Shown: positions 6,173 to 7,617 of the stretch, in pieces | Layout of the letters: the number at the start of each line of letters is the position of its first letter | How positions within the stretch are numbered: the first letter of the stretch is position 1 | Assembly: GCA_964553435.1 (NCBI GenBank) | Contig: CAZKKM010000072.1 | Coordinates: forward strand, 1 to 7,617 | Source of the DNA: RUG11867 sp964553435 | GTDB taxonomy: Bacteria > Bacillota_I > Bacilli_A > RF39 > UBA660 | Reading direction: 5' to 3' | DNA length: 7,617 nt | Program-made: the position numbers and the translations under genes | Notes under the pieces: model-generated | Seen by the model: the letters and a program-made list of their open reading frames with translations, nothing else | Database searches by the model: none | Told to the model about the DNA's origin: nothing

Positions 6173-6199
6173 AAGGACACCATATTAAATGTCCTTTTA
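6170..6199. terminator. Shared hairpin between convergent genes
   Basis: TAAAAGGACA (6170-6179, including the TAA stop of the HD-GYP gene) pairs perfectly with TGTCCTTTTA (6190-6199) around a ten-base loop. On the plus strand the 3' arm ends in TTTT and AT-rich sequence follows. On the minus strand the mirror arm also ends in TTTTA. It can therefore serve both genes; the reverse gene ends at 6202. Confidence 0.8.
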
Positions 6200-6201
6200 A
6201 T

Positions 6202-7191
6202 TTATAAATGTTTCAGAATATCCCTATCTTTCTTCGGTCTAAAAGTTAAAACCAAATCTGTATGAGCATACTTGTTATATTCTCCCGTAGGCGGATATTT
6301 AGATGGAACTTCCGTCACATCGAATGCATCTTCTATATAAAGCCAATCTTCAACTGATTTATCACGGTTAGGTCTATAATCCAATAATATGATTCCATCA
6401 TCTTTTATTAATGGCAAAACGGAAGTGAGAACGTCTCTAACCACTTGCCTCTCCGTAATATCTTCATTATAACAAGAAGGTATAAAGTAGGAAGTTAATT
6501 TTCTATATACCAAACACGAAACTATATTGGATAGATATACCACATCGTGCTTAGTATTGATATAATCTCCTAATTTCAATATGTCGCTTTCAGTAAAATT
6601 TGGAAAATCCATGCGTCTCAATTTAGCTTGCAATTTGTAATATTCACGTTCATTTGCATAAAATGGCATTCCCTTTGTTATCAAAGAAAGTTTATTTCTA
6701 TAATCTTCTATTGAAACTAGATTCCCAAAGCCACATCTATTTGCCTCGTACATTACTGAATCCCAAAAATAACCAACGTTACCTGGCATACTTGGTAACA
6801 ATCTTTTCAAAGTAGATAGATTCCAAAAAGAATGGTTGTACATATCGTTTTTAATTGTTGGAACAAAAAAACTTATAAATTTTCGATAATCTAACACACG
6901 AACTGCTGCAATTTTCAAATAAGTTACATAAAAGGTCATTCTATTCACATCAAAAAGTCGCACGAATTCGGCATCGTAATAAACGGCTCCCAAATACTGA
7001 TCACCAGATGATGCAGGTACTAAAGCAGTTTTGTTTTTATAGTCCAATACTTTTTCTATACCTTCTTGATTCTCAGTAGTAAAAAGAAAACTTCCAGAAT
7101 ACTTTCTAAATTCATTACATGGTAATTCAGAGTGCAATAACGCGATCGCATGGCGAACATCTTCCATCGTTTGATCCATATCAAAAAACAT
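6202..7191 (-). CDS. DUF3419/BtaA-like Rossmann-fold protein, putative SAM-dependent transferase
   Basis: The 329-residue soluble protein has a SAM-binding-like core: ALVPASSGDQYLGAVYYDA (56-74) leading to an acidic strand end in RLFDVNR (D81), then YLKIAAVRVLDYRKFISFF (91-109), the A-x-R-x-LDY-x-x-F pattern typical of DUF3419 proteins such as BtaA (3-amino-3-carboxypropyl transfer to diacylglycerol). Later strands HDVVYLSNIV (215-224) and DGIILLDYRP (265-274) fit a class I methyltransferase fold, and TDLVLTFRPKK (311-321) closes the sheet. The glycine-rich motif I is degenerate. An ATG at 7230 would add 13 residues, but AAGGGGTG (7204-7197) sits five bases before the ATG at 7191, and that longer start would lie upstream of the predicted -10, so 7191 is chosen. 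Base composition differs from neighbours (only two TCGA in 990 bases), suggesting acquisition. The fold is probable; the substrate is unknown. Confidence 0.65.
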   Translation of the reverse strand: MFFDMDQTMEDVRHAIALLHSELPCNEFRKYSGSFLFTTENQEGIEKVLDYKNKTALVPASSGDQYLGAVYYDAEFVRLFDVNRMTFYVTYLKIAAVRVLDYRKFISFFVPTIKNDMYNHSFWNLSTLKRLLPSMPGNVGYFWDSVMYEANRCGFGNLVSIEDYRNKLSLITKGMPFYANEREYYKLQAKLRRMDFPNFTESDILKLGDYINTKHDVVYLSNIVSCLVYRKLTSYFIPSCYNEDITERQVVRDVLTSVLPLIKDDGIILLDYRPNRDKSVEDWLYIEDAFDVTEVPSKYPPTGEYNKYAHTDLVLTFRPKKDRDILKHL

Positions 7192-7220
7192 AAAAACACC
7201 CCTTTTTTTGATTAAAACGT

Positions 7221-7249
7221 ATAATATCATAAAAATACTTAAAAAGCAA
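7221..7249 (-). promoter_or_regulatory. Predicted promoter of the reverse-strand gene
   Basis: Read on the minus strand, -10 TATTAT (7226-7221) is preceded by an extended TG and lies 17 bases from TTGCTT (7249-7244). The -10 matches five of six, the -35 three of six. The position leaves about 23 bases of leader before the ATG at 7191. Confidence 0.55.
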
Positions 7250-7330
7250 GTAAACGTTGATTATAAGTTGCGAAACAAAATGTAAAAGTAACGTTAATAT
7301 TGTGTAAAAACTTTACGTTATGTGTTGCAA
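7250..7330. repeat. Repeated GTAAA / ACGTT / GTTGC words in the divergent intergenic region
   Basis: TGTAAAA occurs at 7281-7287 and 7303-7309 (22 bases apart), each followed within a few bases by ACGTTA (7291-7296 and 7315-7320). A third GTAAACGTT is at 7250-7258. GTTGC with A-rich sequence after it occurs at 7267 and 7324, and GTAAA/TTTAC form an inverted repeat at 7304-7316. The block lies between the divergent promoters, where operators are expected. The sequence is AT-rich, so some repetition arises by chance. Confidence 0.4.
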
Positions 7331-7353
7331 AGTACGATGATTGGCGATATATT
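7325..7353 (+). promoter_or_regulatory. Upstream forward promoter (P1) of the last gene
   Basis: TTGCAA (7325-7330, four of six) and TATATT (7348-7353, five of six) are separated by 17 bases. A transcript from here would have a leader of about 95 bases with no clear terminator or riboswitch structure. Confidence 0.45.
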
Positions 7354-7396
7354 ATAGATGACCGAAGAAAAATATCAAGAAAAAGGTCGATTTTAC

Positions 7397-7424
7397 TTGC
7401 ATAAAATAAAAAATATGATATAAT
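7397..7424 (+). promoter_or_regulatory. Proximal forward promoter (P2) of the last gene
   Basis: A perfect TATAAT (7419-7424) with TG at 7416-7417 forms an extended -10. A weak -35 TTGCAT (7397-7402) lies 16 bases upstream. The start near 7431 gives a short leader with AAAAAGGGG (7436-7444) as ribosome binding site. It is the more convincing of the two forward promoters. Confidence 0.7.
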
Positions 7425-7453
7425 AACGACTCAAGAAAAAGGGGAAATGTATT

Positions 7454-7617
7454 ATGATAAAAATAACTAAACGCAAAAGAAAAAAAATTCTGAGAATATT
7501 GGCAGTGATGATCTGTGTTTTGACATTGACGGCGAGCCTTTATTTCTCATGTAACAAATTATTGCAAACTGATCAATCTACTAAAGAGGTAGAAATATTG
7601 GAGTATCACAGTTCTAG
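7454..7617 (+). CDS. 5' end of a membrane-anchored or exported protein (partial)
   Basis: Only 54 codons are present, open to the window edge. The product begins with a strongly basic stretch (KITKRKRKK, 3-11), then a hydrophobic helix (about 12-32) and a charged, Gln/Thr/Glu-containing region, the pattern of a signal anchor. A cysteine at residue 33 (YFSC) weakly resembles a lipobox, but the residues before it are not canonical. AAAAAGGGG lies nine bases before the ATG, and an extended -10 promoter precedes it. Nothing in the visible part identifies the family. It is transcribed away from the reverse-strand gene, with which it shares the intergenic control region. Confidence 0.75.
   Translation, partial: MIKITKRKRKKILRILAVMICVLTLTASLYFSCNKLLQTDQSTKEVEILEYHSS

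Noticed and set aside
7358..7423. Possible 21-codon peptide (starts MTEEKYQEKG) in the leader of the last gene
   Set aside because: No ribosome binding site precedes the ATG, it lies at the predicted P1 start point, and its end runs through the P2 -10 box. It could be a remnant but cannot be supported.
7536..7559. Lipoprotein signal in the last gene
   Set aside because: The residues before C33 (Tyr-Phe-Ser) do not fit the usual Leu-Ala/Ser-Gly/Ala lipobox, so a membrane anchor is as likely.
1..7617. CRISPR arrays, tRNA or rRNA genes, insertion sequences
   Set aside because: No regularly spaced repeats, no cloverleaf-like segment, no transposase and no terminal inverted repeats flanking the reverse-strand gene were seen.

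Overview
The window is AT-rich bacterial DNA with strong AGGAG-type ribosome binding sites, and its gene order (metG - tatD - 3D-domain protein - rsmA/ksgA) matches the Bacillus-type housekeeping block metS-yabD-yabE-rnmV-ksgA. This points to a low-GC Gram-positive (Firmicutes/Bacilli-like, possibly uncultured) chromosome. TGA is used as a stop and TGG as Trp, so the mycoplasma code is ruled out. The exact taxon cannot be named from the sequence alone.

Layout. (1) 53-3879: methionyl-tRNA synthetase of a short form with no C-terminal tRNA-binding domain; a strong terminator; TatD-family nuclease with its own promoter; a small exported 3D (double-psi beta-barrel) protein with a near-consensus promoter and a terminator that overlaps its stop codon; 16S rRNA dimethyltransferase RsmA (KsgA). 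The rnmV gene usually found just before ksgA is absent. (2) 3903-5350: two unrecognised membrane proteins, translationally coupled by ATGA. Each has an N-terminal segment, two transmembrane helices and a cytoplasmic coiled coil. They align without gaps over their common core and are diverged tandem paralogues, probably co-transcribed with rsmA. A terminator follows. (3) 5474-6172: a stand-alone HD-GYP phosphodiesterase-like protein with its own extended -10 promoter, embedded in a symmetrical set of direct and inverted repeats. (4) 6202-7191, reverse strand: a Rossmann-fold protein resembling DUF3419/BtaA-type SAM-dependent enzymes, convergent with the HD-GYP gene and separated from it by one shared hairpin. 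It is compositionally unlike the rest of the window (almost no TCGA) and looks like an insertion. (5) 7192-7453: an AT-rich divergent intergenic region with repeated GTAAA/ACGTT words and promoters in both directions, then the 5' end of a membrane-anchored or exported protein cut off by the window edge.

The first block serves translation (Met-tRNA charging, 16S rRNA methylation), nucleic-acid turnover and cell-wall maintenance. The paralogous membrane pair, the HD-GYP protein and the reverse-strand enzyme are accessory. The best candidates for something undescribed are the tandem two-TM/coiled-coil pair, a near-identical palindrome seen before tatD and inside its 3' end, and the foreign-looking reverse-strand gene.
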